A stretch of DNA of 64,000 nucleotides from Hippophae tibetana (GCA_037013495.1 CM072806.1:21837501-21901500); one strand, 5' to 3'. Counted from the first letter of the stretch, positions 34,151 through 52,467 are shown. Numbers and translations are program-made. The notes: generated from the sequence alone by a model not told the origin.

Positions 34151-34865
34151 CATGTATGTATAAATAATTTTCAAAAATTTAAGTTTAAAATTATTAAAAT
34201 AAATAAATTAATAAAATATCTTCTTCTCTTTTAAGCTTGAATAAAAATGCACAACCTACATAACACAAAAATGTATACACATAATCAATAACACATAATA
34301 TACATTAAAATAAAAACATATGAATAATAAGTGCAAAATAATTCATAAAAATACTTACAAGAATAAATAAAGTGACATAATGATGGAAATGAAGAAAAAC
34401 AGGTGTTTAGTAAGTGAGAAAGTAAAGGAAAATGGGTATAAAAAATTTGAGTATTATGCTAAAAAAAATAGTGGATTTGGAAGAGAAATTGGAGAGAAAA
34501 AAACCCATTAAATGGTGCCGAAATTGGAGGTTAGAGGTGGTAGTAAAATGAGAAAGAGGATGAGGATGAAGGTTGATTTTATGGTAGCAGTTGGGGAAGA
34601 TGAAACAATGTGCATGATTATGTCTAAAAATGGAGGAAAGAAGAGATAAAAGGAAAACAATTAAGGTAACATTGGTTGACACATTGAACCGACACTACAT
34701 GTAGGACGTAGCATCAGTTTTATGTGTCAATCGATGCTACACGTGTTTCACATTGATTGACATGTAGAAATGATGCTACATCATACGTGTAGCATCAATT
34801 GACATGTATAATTGACGGTACAAGTCACGCCTAGGTCTTACATGTCAACCGATGCTACACGTAGG

Positions 34866-36112
34866 TGATTTGAAAAAAATGGAATTGGGTTAGCAATACT
34901 GATTTTATAGGTACTTTGGTTTTATATTTGTAAAACTCTCGCAAGTGCACAAATAATTTTATAGAAAAATGAAAAATATACTCCCAAGGTCGATCTAAGG
35001 AAGAAATATATGTGGTTTTTAATTTATTATTCAAACTTTTAAAAATGAAATTAAATCTTAAACATCCTGTCATGATATTTTAATTTTTTCTGTTTCCTAA
35101 TCTAATAACATAAAAGAAATAAAAATAGATATGGATTCAATAAAAAATTATGCAAATTTCTATAATTCATAACAGTGAAATATTTACGGATATAATAATT
35201 AAGTTAATTTTATTTGCTCATATTATTTAGGTTGTTAAATATATAAATTGATATTTATTGATTCTCTCTTTTTTATATAAATACCACATTTGGTGAGTTT
35301 AGATATTCTTTGTTAATTAAACAAATCGATTAACACGTATGAGTAAGGTCGATAATTAATTTGGTTAACTAAATTAATTTCTTTTTTCTAAGAGATTAAA
35401 AATGAACCATTTAAATGTCACATTTTGTGGGGTTAGATATTTTAAACATTATTCAAGGTGTCCAAATTAATACTAAGAATTTAATTATTCGAGTACTAAC
35501 TTTTAAATTTTAAAACCATTACTGAAAATATATTGTCAATACATTTTTGAATAATAGCTCTTATAAAGGCTTTTGAAATAAAGTTTCACTCTAACTATCA
35601 GGCGATTGCACCAACAAATAAAAGAACACTACTCTAAATCAGACCGGATAATTAAACCTTAAAATATAATTTTTAGATTTAAGTTTGTAATGGAAAATAA
35701 TATATTTATCTTTACCATCCTTAACATAAAATTTTGAATAAAAACATAATCAATTTATTTTATAGAAATGTTTTACCTATTTAATATTTCGCAAGCATAA
35801 CAACGTTATTATTATATCATATTTACAAATAGTCAGTCATGTTAAATTTAATCACAGATAAATTAAATGTCACATATAAGAATAAAACATAAAAATAATT
35901 GTAAAGAATTCATTTTAAAATTATATCTCAAAAGAATCCTTACAAAACCTTGATGCTAATTCTGTTTCTTGAAAACTTCCAAAGGGATTTGCATTTAGGT
36001 TTATTGAATCAAAAAAAATTAAGAAAACTTTCTATAGGGAGAGATTTTCAGAGATTCTGAAGTATTTTCAGGGATGATTTTTACGATAAGGGAGAGGGTC
36101 TTTTAATAGTTG
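34866..36112 (-). repeat. Truncated LTR, family B
   Basis: The + strand starts TGATTTGAAAAAAATGGAATTGGG, matching the complement of the family B end at 25441 (TGATGAACAAAATTGGCATCGGG). It is collinear with that LTR through TATACTCCCAAGGTCGATCTAAGG and the GCGATTGCACCAACAAATAAAAG block. It breaks at about 36112 near the TATA region, where a family A fragment begins. It removed or covered the right end of the CACTA element. Confidence 0.8.
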
Positions 36113-36760
36113 ATAATCTAATATTTTATTCCAATTATAATTATAATTTAATTATATTATTTAATCTGATTTTTATTCTCTTAATTGTTTGGCCATCGAT
36201 TTATCTATAGAGGTGATAAAATATATTTAAGAGAAATATTTAATTGTTTTTATTCATTAAATAACAGACATAGTTTCTAGGTAGAGATGTATGATTCTTA
36301 TGTATATGAGGCATAATTTATTAACTTAATGAGTAGTATGTAATTTAATTAACATGAGAGTATGATTAAATTAATTAATATATGGTGTGTAGTTTACTTG
36401 AAAGAGGAATACATGCTAAGATAGATTCAATTGATCGTGTAATTAATTAATAATTATATTGGGAGGATTTTAGTGATTCACATTTTTAGAAAATTAGGGG
36501 ATTAAGTATTCGTAGATATTTTCTCATATATCTCCATAGTTACCAAATCTGATTTAATATATTATTTTTATTTACTCTTAGTTATTTTAATTTTGCTTCC
36601 TTAAAATATAAAAACACAAAAAATTTGATTTTTATTTTTATATTTTTAGTTTTAAAAATTAGTTTCTAATAAAATAATCTCAATGAGAACGATATTTTTT
36701 TATCATTATATTACTTGTTGCGATACTTATATTTGCGTATTTATTGCACACACACTTCGT
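36113..36760 (+). repeat. Family A LTR fragment (3' part)
   Basis: Collinear with the last 640 bp of 21031-22594, starting at the CCCAATTATAATTATAATTTAA-like block and running through TAATAAAATAATCTCAATGAGAAC to TTTATTGCACACACACTTCGT. The final GGCGATCA is not present. Possibly the remnant 5' LTR of the element whose 3' LTR is at 38150. Confidence 0.7.
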
Positions 36761-37995
36761 ATGTAATTTAAGTTTAGAGGACGAAACTTCATTCTCTACT
36801 TAAATATTTAGTGTGCATTTTAAATTTTTAGGAATTTTTTTTGTTAAGATATTTTTAATCATGATTTATGTAAAAATTGATAAATATATGGAAACTAAAT
36901 TCATGCATGCTTGATATGAAACATATAAACCCAATGATAAAAAATGGTTGTTATGACTAGGATAAGGAATGTAACATACGTGTTAAGATACTGACATTAA
37001 TCATATGATATGCTTGCTAGTTTTGATTAAATTGATTCAAATTTTTATGCACATGATCATGGTTGATTTTGGTGTGGTTATTGAGAGAAAATTTGTAGTG
37101 AGTTATGAGAGTGGATGAGATCTACCATGTTTTAAAATCTATTTGATCATCCCTTAAGGAATTTTTTTGAATAGTACTTAGCAAGAGAAATGATTTAGGT
37201 CTTATTTAAATCGATTGAGCATTTCAAGCAAACCACTATTATATTTGTAGTCACCCATTTGAGCCTAACAAAAAACCTTTCATATCTTTAAGCCAAATTT
37301 TGTGCCTAACCAATAAGTATTACATTTACCATTGCACTTTTATCTTGTATGAAAAGAAAAAATACAATCATGTGTTATGATATATAGTAAGGTGAAATGT
37401 AATGCACCCTATAGAGAAAGAAAAGAAGAAAAACTCACAACACAATTATCCCTCTAAAGAAAAAGAAAATAGAATTGAAAATAAGTTTAGGGTTGGATGT
37501 TGTGAAGTTACAAAAAAAAAAGATGTGGAATAAAAGAATATAAAGGGAATGATAAGAGAGGGTGCACTAAAATACCAAGTTAAACTCAATTGTAGTTAAA
37601 AAATGCATGATGAATAAAAATAAATCTAAGGTGTGGAAAGAGCCTAAATGTCTTCATTTATTGACCCCCACCTATACCTTATATTACAAGCATGTAAAGT
37701 CCATATTGATCTTTAGATAAATGCATATTTATATTAGAGGAAAGAGATGTGAAAAATAGATTTATGAGACTAGTTCTAAGATTGAATTGATTAGCATACT
37801 CGTATAGGTTGATTTCATAAGTGCATTGGATAATATCATGTGTAACACACACACACGAATCAATTTATCAAAAACCTTGTATATCCTTGTATTGATTGAA
37901 TGTTGATTAATGAATATGTTAACCTCATTTTCATAAAATTGTAAGAGTTTTAAAGGGGATAGTTTTTACTAAATATACATACATACATACATACA

Positions 37996-38075
<80 letters not shown>

Positions 38076-38149
38076 TATACTATCTATGTCATTTTATTTA
38101 TTTATAGTTGCCTTTGTTTGAGGACAAGAAAATAATTAGTTTATGGGTG
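36761..38149 (+). mobile_element. Remnant interior of a family A element
   Basis: This 1.4 kb lies between two same-orientation family A LTR sequences. Close to its right end is TTTGAGGACAAGAAAA followed by TTATGGGTG directly before the LTR. That is the layout of plant Tat/Athila-type Ty3 elements, where a GAGGACAAGCAA motif precedes a purine-rich tract and the 3' LTR. No gag or pol motif was seen, so the interior is mostly deleted. Confidence 0.5.
37974..38072. repeat. (CATA)n followed by (TA)n microsatellite
   Basis: About twelve CATA units pass directly into about 24 TA units. It lies just upstream of the 3' LTR of the remnant family A element. Confidence 0.92.
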
Positions 38150-39550
38150 TGATAACTCTATAAAAGTAGTCATTAATACACTTTTTTACTTAATATTTAA
38201 TTTTTTATAAAATAAAAAATATATATGAGGCTAAAAATCTTAAAATAAAATTTTCAGTGAAAAATGTGAGAATATAATTTTTGGTATTTTTTTTGAAATT
38301 TTTATGAATTTTTAATGCAAGACCAATTAGGAGCTGCCACATATGTAGAAAAGCTGACTAGGTAAGCCACATAGACGTCGTGCCAGCAAAGATGACGAAT
38401 AGTAGATCGCCGCATGTGAGGAGCAGCACACCACATGTCACATGTCAACACATCATTCAATTCGAGTGTAAGCGCAATCAAACCGCATTACCATGTATCT
38501 TCACTCCATTTTGTCATCATTTTCCACTAGCACGCCATGACATATGTTTCTGTGAATCACATTGGGTCGTGTGACGCTGACTTAACAATCGTTGACTCAG
38601 ACTAGTCTCCTTTACCACACGTCGTTCTCTAATTTTCCCACTGATTTTTGTGTGCTATGTGTCATACTTTGATTAGCTGGTGTAGTTAATTTTGGTTGTT
38701 TTGATCTCAGCCCTTGATGTGAAGCTAATCTGACGGTTCAGATTCCACCTGAGCTATATTTAAGCCCCTAATCACCCCATAAACCCTAAGGAGCCATCAT
38801 TAACATAATTTTGATCAGTTTTTTGGTGCTATGAAGAGGTAAAAATATAGAAAAATTCAAGATGAGATACAATTTTGGTGGAGATTCAAGAGGAGATTAA
38901 TATTATAATTCAAGAAATTGATTGTATTTCTTATTCTACTCCTTTTTTATCAATTTTTATGTCTTTCTTTATGAAAAATATGAGCTTTATGGAGAAAATT
39001 ATGTCTAATTAATTTATTAATGAGAGAATTATTTAATTGTTTGTCTTGATTAAATAACATGCATAGTTTCTAGACAGAGATGTATGATTCTTATATATGT
39101 GATCCATAACGATGAACTTAATGAGTAGTATGCAATTTAATTGACACGAAAGTATGATTAAATTAATTACTATATGATATATAGTTTACTTAAGAGAGAA
39201 ATATATGCTAAGATAAATTCAATTGATCATGTAATTAATTGATAATTATATTGAGGGAATTTTAATGATTCACATGTTTAGAAATTAAGGGATTAAGTAT
39301 TCCTAGATATTTTCTCATATACCTTCTTAGTTACTAAATCTTATTTAATAAATTATTGCTATTTATTTTTAGTCATTTTAATTTTGCTTCCTTCAAATAT
39401 AAAATCACAAAAAAATTGATTTTTTTTTGTTTTAAAAATTAGTTTCTAATAAAATAATCACTGTGGGAACTATCTTTTCTTATCATTATATTACTTATTT
39501 TGATACGTATACTTGGGTATTTATTGTACACACTTCATCTGTGGTGATCA
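38150..39550 (+). repeat. LTR, family A (3' LTR of remnant element)
   Basis: 1401 bp, starts TGATAACTCTATAAAAG and ends CTGTGGTGATCA. Collinear with the A copy at 21031, but lacks a block (after ATTTATTAAT, about 39020) that covers the GGATCTTATGAACCC region of the other copies. Promoter-like CTATATTTAAGCCCC near 38755. The purine-rich TTATGGGTG is immediately upstream. No convincing 5-bp duplication was seen. Confidence 0.82.
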
Positions 39551-41061
39551 GCCATTCTGTTGGTTAGACCTCATCTGGGTACAGATTGGATCCTATAGAC
39601 TTTAGGCATTGAACGATACCACATGAACGTTGTCTAGGACGAGAAGTAGGCCAAGAGTCTATGGTTCTAGGAAGCATTCCAGGATGCCCTGCAATGTTAT
39701 CTTCATCAGTTTTAGTTAGGTATCGATATCCACTTGGGCTTATCATTTGCAATCTAGTTGTTCCTATTATAGGCGTCTTAAAGTAGGTACCAGCTCTACC
39801 ACTCGAGTAGGTTGAAAGAGCGCCAGAGGGACTAATGATCGGTTGGGCCTCATGATTCCCATTTGAGTGTTGGAACTCATTGATGATTTCATTCTTTTGG
39901 AATGGAATGTCATTCTCATTTCAAAACTCCACTAAGTGAATATAACCGAAAGAATTGGTAATCTTTTCCTAAAAAAATTGTAGATGCCCTTACTGAATAG
40001 AAGTGAGGATGCCCTTTTTTTCAAAAAATTGATTGAGTTGGATGGGTGAATTGTCTCTCCGCACATCCATTTTTGTACCCCTATTTTTGTACATACATAA
40101 AAAAATGTCAAAAATATAGTCGTTGGAATCTCTTATTGATAGGATTTCGAAATCAATTGTATTTTTGGGAGAATCAATCTGGAAGTGGAGTGAACACGAC
40201 CTCAATTGGTTTCTATGTTTGGCTAGTAAAGCGAACCAATTTTGAACAATTTTCTATGCAGTGCTATTTCGGCTAGTGCCTACTTGGTTGACAACACGTG
40301 TGGCACATGTGGCATCTTTCGGTGTTCATTGGCCACCAAATTTTTGTGATTGATGGATTGGCACGTGATCTATATCATTATGGTCTCAAATTTTTCAAGC
40401 ATTATATGGATTTCTGGATCCATCCAATGACTACTCGATTAGGAAAATTTTTTTGCATGAGGCTTTGTTCAGGCTACACCACTTTAGCCAACTGGTTATG
40501 ATTTTCTATCCAACTATCGAGGAAGCCTTACTTACTAGAGGTGTCAAAAATGAAACCTCTATTTAGTGGTGATAATTGTGGTGCATATACATCTAGCTTA
40601 TTAACTAAGTGATTGTATGAGATGATCTTTTCTGAACTCCATTGGGACCGAAGTCTTGGAACATATAAATCTATCCATTGTTTTTTTGTTTAAAGCACAA
40701 AGAGTCACTCTTATAGAGACCATGTAGAACTCTAGTTTGGATGCTAAGAGACGTGTCTGCTTAAATGGTCCAGATGTGAGAACGTGCCCTTTTCGTGGTC
40801 ATGTTAGGTGGTAGTAGCATGAGCTCATCATGCACGATCAAATAGTGGAAAACAAATGAGGGCTAGGTGGTAAGGGCTTATCAGGCTGATAGTTATAGTT
40901 CAACCATATCCTAATCGGTGACAAAAATCCTAGGCGAAAACTTCTCGCTAATAATACTTGGCATAAACAACATTTATTGGTTGACATTATTCTAGTCAGT
41001 AACACTTGGAAAATATGGTGGCTTCTAGTTGGTTCTGAAACTTGAGTCTCGTCGTGGTTCC
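39551..41061. other. Unassigned region between LTR A and LTR B
   Basis: Mixed-composition DNA with overlapping short ORFs on both strands, such as 39564-39752 on - and 40298-40501 on +. None shows a domain I recognise. Composition suggests old transposon interior rather than AT-rich spacer. Confidence 0.35.
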
Positions 41062-42870
41062 TGATGAGTAGAATTGGCATCGTCGATCCTACCAATACTT
41101 TGGTTTTATATTTATAAAACTCTCGCAAGTGCACGAATCATTTCATAGAAAATGATAAGTATACTCCCAAGTTCGATCTAAGGAAGGAATATATGTGGTT
41201 TTTAATTTATTATTCAAATTTTTAAAAATGAAATTAAATCCTAAACATCCTCTCACGATATTTAGGGTTTGTGTTTTTAATCTAATAATATAAAAATAAA
41301 TATAGATACCGATTCAATAAATATTTATGAAAATTTTATCCTTTATAATATTGGAGTATTTATGGATATAATAACTAAGTTAATTATGCTTGCTTATATT
41401 ATTTAGGTTATTAAAGATATAAATTGATATTTATTGATTCTCACTTTTTTATATGAATACCACCTTTGGTAGGGTTATATATTCTTTGTTAACTAAACAA
41501 ATCAATTAACACCTATGAGTGGGGTTTATAACTAATTTGGTTAATTAAATTAATTCCTTTTTTCTAAGAGATTGAAAATGAACCATTTAAATGCCACCTT
41601 TGGTGGGGTTAGAGAGTTTAAACTTTATACAAGGTGTCCAAATTAAACCTAAGAATTTAATTATCCGAATACTAACTTTCAAGTTTTAAAACCATTACTC
41701 AAAACATGTTTTCAATACATTTTCAGATAATAATTCTTATAAAAACATTTAAAATAGAGTTTCACTCTAACTACCGGGCGATTGTACCAACAAATAAAAG
41801 AGCACTACTCTAAATCAAACCGGATAACTAAACCTTAAAATCTAATTTTCAGATTTAAGTTTGTAATGAAAAATAATATATTTCTCTCTAACATTCTTAA
41901 TATAAAATCTTGAATAAAAACAAAATCAATTCATTTTAGAGATTTTTATCTATTTAATATTTTGCAAGCATAACAACGTTATTATTATATCATGTTTACA
42001 AACAATCAGCAAAGTTAAATTTAATCACAAACAAATTAAATATAACATATAAGAATAAAACATAAAAAATAATTGTAAAGAAAATAAAATCCTTACAATA
42101 CTTTGATGTTATTCTTGTTGCTAGAAAAGCTCCAAACGGAATTTGTATTTCTATTTATTGAATTAAAAAGCTAATAAATTACAAAAACATAATTAGTTCT
42201 TCTCAAAAAGAGAAGAACCCTAAAACTAAGAAAAACTAAAAACTAAGAAATGGAGAGAAAGAAAGAGAGAAGAAGATGATTTTAAGGTGTGTTTTGGTGT
42301 GTAGATACTGATGATATTTATAGGTGGGGAGAGGAAGAAAAAGTAGATGGAAAAATGATTACAAAATGGAGGAAACGCGTAGTAGGTGATGATGACATCA
42401 TGGTATATGGGGCGTGGTGGTGCACGCGGAATGGAGCAGAGGCGCGCGTGGACTGGGTGTAGATGGGCGCATGGCTTTGGCGTGGTTTGGACGATGCACG
42501 CGCGTTGCTTTCGTGCGCGTTGGTAGGCGGTTGCGCGGGTTGGCCGGTGCTACTGGGCAGCTACGTGTACGATTTCATCCTTTTTGACATTTTTTATCCT
42601 TTTAATCCATTTTATCCAATTTTTCTATCTTTGTTGATTTTTCCTCATTTATTTTATGAATATATTTGTGATGTATTTGCCTCCAGTATTTTGTTTGAGT
42701 CTTTAAGTTACTTTTTAAAGCAAAAATACCTGAGAAACAATAAAAATACCCGTGATTTCGAAATGACAGATTTATATAAATATATGATAAAATTATATAA
42801 ATATATATATTTTTAATCAATTAACGTGCATAAAATCATAGTAATTTTAGTAGTTTTTGAGCACTCATCA
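41062..42870 (-). repeat. Solo LTR, family B, with near-exact target duplication
   Basis: 1809 bp. The + strand starts TGATGAGTAGAATTGGC and ends GAGCACTCATCA (complement of TGATGAGTGCTC). Flanks are GTTCC (41057-41061) and GTTTC (42871-42875), 4 of 5 equal. A TATA-like word on the - strand (complement of TATTTATAGGTGGGG, about 42315) matches the promoter position of other B copies. A GC-rich patch with CGCGCG words (about 42410-42560) lies upstream of it. Confidence 0.88.
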
Positions 42871-43093
42871 GTTTCCTTGCCAGTTAGATTGACCTTGTAA
42901 ACTCTGGGCATTAGAGGATGTCATAGATTATTCATAATGGAGGGACTAGATGAGAAAAGTACTATGAAGGTGATAACTTTGTTGTGATGTGTAGTGCATT
43001 TATTGAGACCTATCATCTATAACATTTCATAAAAAAAAAGTTAGTATAAGTTAATTGTACATAATAAATAAATGTATAAATATAACACATTAA

Positions 43094-43138
<45 letters not shown>

Positions 43139-45902
43139 TCAATCAATCTAAATCATAGTTTGGAATGTATAGTGTGACTAGTCCAAGCAAAAAAAAAAAA
43201 AAAGGGTTGAGTCAGATTTTATAAGCACAAATATTCGTGTCACGTTGGAGTGGATTTTTTAAATGAAATAGAAACTAAACCTGGATCTTAAAATTATTTA
43301 GGTAAGTATGGGTTTGATATTTTTTTAACTATAAATTGATTTAAGTATACGAATTCAAACGATGCAATAAATTACAATAAATTTATAAAATTATAAAAAT
43401 TATTTATATTTTATAAAATTTATATTTAACTCGCACTTCAAATTGGGTTAATGGTAAAAATATTTAGTCAGATGTTTGGTTCTAAAGTTATTCTTATAAG
43501 ATTAGGTTGAACTTTTTTTTTATTTAATCAGAATTTAAGCAAGCTCGAGTTCGAAACATATGAAGTTTAAACGAGTCAAGTTAAATTTAGATAATTAGTC
43601 ATAACGAACATAATTTAAAATTTTCCCTTGAATCATTAATATTGTTACAATGTTTGTTTGGGGTATGTTTCCTTATGCTTTTACATAGTGGTTCATACAT
43701 AATTAGTTTAAGAAAAAATATGAATTTAAAAAACTGATATTAGCTACTTTTTGAGTTCTTAATTAAAGTATTTATGACAAAACTTTTCAATTTAATCTTG
43801 AAGCACTTTTGTATCTACGGGAACATGTTTACACGATCACCCTTAATTTGTATAACTGTGGTAATGTTTAAGTGTTTCTCCGTTTAATTAATTATTATTT
43901 TTTAATATATAAATAATTTAATTATTTAATATTATTTGATTTTTAATTTATATATTCATTTTTATATAATGTTAAAAAATATATATTTATTTACGTTATA
44001 AAGCAATAAATATATTTTTTTTCTTGATAAAATTATATATATATAAAACAACCATGTCAAATAATTAAAATTAATTAATAATTATTTATTTGTATATTTA
44101 GTGATATTGGTTCCTGTGAGTTTTTAACAGCCAGCCAAAACAAAGAAATTAAAAACAAAATTATTTCGGAGTTTTATATGCACCAAGATCGAAATAATGA
44201 ACATAGATAGAATTGATTAAATTAACGTTTATTATTCAGAATTTTATTGAATTATAATTTTATCGAAATCTTGCAATTAGATAATTACAAATCCATTATA
44301 ACAGTATACAAAGAGGAGAATTGATATTTGATTATGTAATGATGAGATATTTTAAATAAATAATTAAAAAAAAATACTCAATAAAAAATAAGAGATAAAA
44401 AGAATTGATTGATAGAAAATATATTATATGAATAATAAATAACATCTTACAATTTAATCTCTCTTACATAATTAGCCTCATACAATATAATAATGAATTT
44501 TTTTATTGTATTACAAAATTATAAATATTGAAATGCAACATAAATAATATTAAAAGTGATATTGAAGTTGAAATTTTATTTATTTATATCCTTTTAAAAT
44601 AATAATAATAATAATAATAGTCTCACACAAATTATAAAATTACAACTCCAATAACTAAAGATATAGACAAATTAAATACTAACATTTTTAGGTGAGAAAC
44701 ATATTACTAGAATCAAATCTTTAAAGTAGTTTTGCTAATTATGTTATCAATAAACATGTATTCTATACAATGTATAGATGTGTTCTTAAAATAAAATAAA
44801 ATAAATTATAAAAATCAACCGCCAATGAACATACAATACAATCATATTCAATGAAAATAGCATATTCAATGAAAATAGTTTAAAAATCCCTAATCATGTA
44901 GTAACCAAAAGAATGTGCATTACGCAATTAGTAACTTCTATCACATGACATTGATTATAATACAAAAATATATATAAGAAAACACTATGTTAACTTAACT
45001 CATTTAGCAATTTTATGTATTATATATATATATATAAATTAATAAAAATATTCTATTTTTTAAAATAATTTTCAAATATATGTAAAAATACTCATATTTT
45101 AAAGTTAAAAAATATTATATATAAATAATACTTTTTTCGTATAATAATAAATGAAAAATATTTTGTTCAAAATTTTTTTATTAATAAATATTTATATTAT
45201 TATTATTATTCAATAATATATAATATAATAATTATCAATTATAATTAATTTATAATTTATTAAAATATTAAGAATTTTGTTTATCGATTCATATAAATAA
45301 ATAATTTTTTTTTAAATAACTGAATCCAAATATACAGATTAAATATTTAATAATAAAAGTATTAATTATAAAATACATATAAAAATACAAAACATTAAAG
45401 ATGAATTTTTAAAATCAAACGATAATAATTAATATATTTTAAATTTATGACTTGAAATTAGTGATATCTTATTTATCAAATCATTAAAAAACCACGTTAT
45501 AATTGAATTAAGTTTAAAATTTATTATTAACTATGATTTATTTATATTAAGTTATTATTGATATTTTATATTATTATAAAAAATAAAATAATATTTTTAT
45601 ATTTTTATTAATATATATATATATATATGTATTATTAAGATATTTTTAAGAATTTTTTTAAATTAAATGAATCATACTCATTTATAAATTTTTATATTTT
45701 TACCATGTTCTAAATTTATATTAAATTTTTAAAATATTTTTATATAAAAAATATATTATATTCATACGTATGTTTTTTAAATAATATCGTATTATATTTT
45801 ACTAAATTATAACATAATTAATATTCTTAAAAATTATCAAGACTTAGTCATCAAAACAAGAATTATTATTCTCATTCTCCTCAATTATTAAAATGTATGA
45901 AT
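42871..45902. other. AT-rich intergenic stretch
   Basis: Extremely AT-rich, with a (AT)n tract at 43097-43134, an A15 run near 43189 and many low-complexity AT words. No gene or element boundary was found. Confidence 0.5.
43097..43134. repeat. (AT)n microsatellite
   Basis: About 19 uninterrupted AT units in AT-rich spacer. Confidence 0.9.
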
Positions 45903-46070
45903 CACTACTAAAAAAATGATATTTAAGTTGTTGTGTAAAGTTTATTTTTTCTAAAAACCGACTTATAATGAATTTAAAATCGTTTTGGTGTAAAACCGAC
46001 GCTATTCATGTTGAACGTAACATCGGTTTGGCACGTCATATTGGATATTACATGCTATTCTTTTAATGCT
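45903..46070 (+). mobile_element. CACTA end fragment
   Basis: Begins CACTACTAAAAAAATG followed by ATTTAAGTTG. It then holds repeated subterminal motifs AAACCGACTTA, AAACCGACGCTA and ACATCGGTTTGGC, in both orientations. These resemble the subterminal (A)CCGAC/GTCGGTT motifs of the CACTA element at 26605. The opposite terminus was not located. It may be a short deletion derivative or a truncated end. Confidence 0.55.
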
Positions 46071-47330
46071 TAAAATAAAAGTGATTCCTAAGTATACAAT
46101 TTCTTTCTTACAAAATATTATATAATATTTTTAATATATCTTATCTTTTACAAAAACAAAAAATCAACATGATTTTGTTATACAATAATTGTACTTTAAA
46201 ATTCTTATCATATATAGGTATATAAATTAAATTAGTAGCATACATGCATCTAGCAAAATAATATTAAATAATTAGATATATCAAAATAAATTATTGTAAA
46301 AATGAAAATCATGAAATAAATAAACATCACACAAATACTTCATAATGTTATACATGTAAATCCAAAATTAAACAAATATATAAATCAAAATAACAGTATT
46401 AAGTGTGAAATAAATCTAACAAATTATCCATCGATCAAAGAATTAAAAGAGCTCTAAATCTAATCTACTAGAAAGAATCACATTGTATTGTTGCCTTTAA
46501 TCGATCATCCCCATTTTGTTGGACTGCAGTTCTCCTATGCTAGTCTTTTAATTTTGTCATGCTTCCACATAATCATTTAAAAGTTCTTTTTTTAATTTCT
46601 AAAGAAAATAATAAGTAAAACAAATAATTTGATAAAAAAATAAATAAAAGTAAAACTAATAACAAGAAGTGAAAGGTTATTAGGGAATTTTTAAAGCTTC
46701 ACTTATGGTACCCATTTATTAAAAAAATTGTTTAGCAAAATAATAAAAATAATGTAATTAAATCTTATAAATATAAAAATAACATCTTTATATTTAATTT
46801 ATTAAAAAAATTAATATATTATTTTAATTTGAATTTAGACCAATTAAATAACTTATAAATTTAATTACAAGTATTTAAACTTATTTATATTACTAAAGTA
46901 TTATTTTATTGTTATAAATTTTAAGAGTGTTATTTTTTTAATTTTACTCTCATTTATGTGAAAAATAATCTTAAATTTTAAAATTAAATTTTTTTATTTA
47001 ACTAAAATTTTGAATTATGCTATTTTTTTTTTAAAAATTAATAAAAAACTTGAGTATTAAAATAACATACTTCACTAATAAATATTAAACTAATAATTGA
47101 TTAAGAAAATATATTAAAACAATAACACTACCGGACACACTATTTAGGTAGTTAGCTGGCCAAAACCCGTTAACAGAAAAACTCGCTCGCTTTTTATTTT
47201 GTAAATTAATTATTTGTCATGCTTTTATTATTCTCATTTTGTTTTATTTATTTTATTTTTTAAATAATAATAAAATATTATAAAGATGATACAGTGAAAG
47301 AGTTGAAAAAATTTCCGTCATGGAATAAAA
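46071..47330. other. AT-rich stretch upstream of the hexokinase gene
   Basis: Mostly A/T up to about 47120, then a mixed-composition stretch (about 47130-47200) that may be the distal promoter. No TATA box could be assigned with confidence. Confidence 0.4.
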
Positions 47331-47459
47331 ACACACACAAAGACGAAGCACAATGATCTCACTGTCTCCACCTCACTTTCTTTTCTTCTCCTTCTCCTTC
47401 TCCTTCTCCATCTTCTTCTATATTTCTCAAGTGTTTATTGATCCTAACGTCCACAAAAA

Positions 47460-52240
<4,781 letters not shown>

Positions 52241-52419
52241 ACTTTTAATACAAGGTAATTAGTTTCGGGATAAAGAGTACATTAGTCAAATTTTGTAATT
52301 TTAATTAATCCGATACTGGATACGTGTTAAAAATAAGAAAGCGAAAAACACAATGAAAGTTTTGAATTAACTTGAAAATTGTTATTCAGTGGTGATTGTT
52401 TGTGGCAGTAAACATTGTA

Positions 52420-52467
<48 letters not shown>

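Larger units (their letters stand above)
26605..34865 (-). mobile_element. Decayed CACTA (En/Spm) transposon
   Basis: The left end begins CACTACTACAAGAA, the CACTA terminal signature. It is followed by subterminal AAGTCGGTTATTAACC and GAACCGACTA motifs of both orientations. The right part (34680-34865) has many subterminal GATGCTACACGT, TAGCATC and GACATGTA motifs in both orientations. The complementary right CACTA terminus is missing, because a family B LTR starts at 34866. Between lie, on the - strand and in order, TNP2 transposase, DUF4218, DUF4216, En/Spm-type protein, Met-rich tail and a Ulp1-like C48 peptidase region. All frames are broken. Possible left target duplication is AGA (26602-26604). 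Stretches not named separately are AT-rich introns or decayed coding DNA. Confidence 0.88.

Noticed and set aside
37974-38072. Possible CRISPR-like or structured tandem array
   Set aside because: It is a simple CATA/TA microsatellite with no spacers, in a plant genome.
38150-39550. Reading the family A LTR as a solo LTR
   Set aside because: The purine-rich tract and GAGGACAAG motif just upstream, and the same-orientation A fragment at 36113, fit better with a 3' LTR of a deleted element; no 5-bp duplication was found.
42463-42816. 117-codon + strand ORF beginning MGAWLWRGLDD
   Set aside because: Lies wholly within the family B LTR at 41062-42870; frames differ in the other B copies, so no gene.
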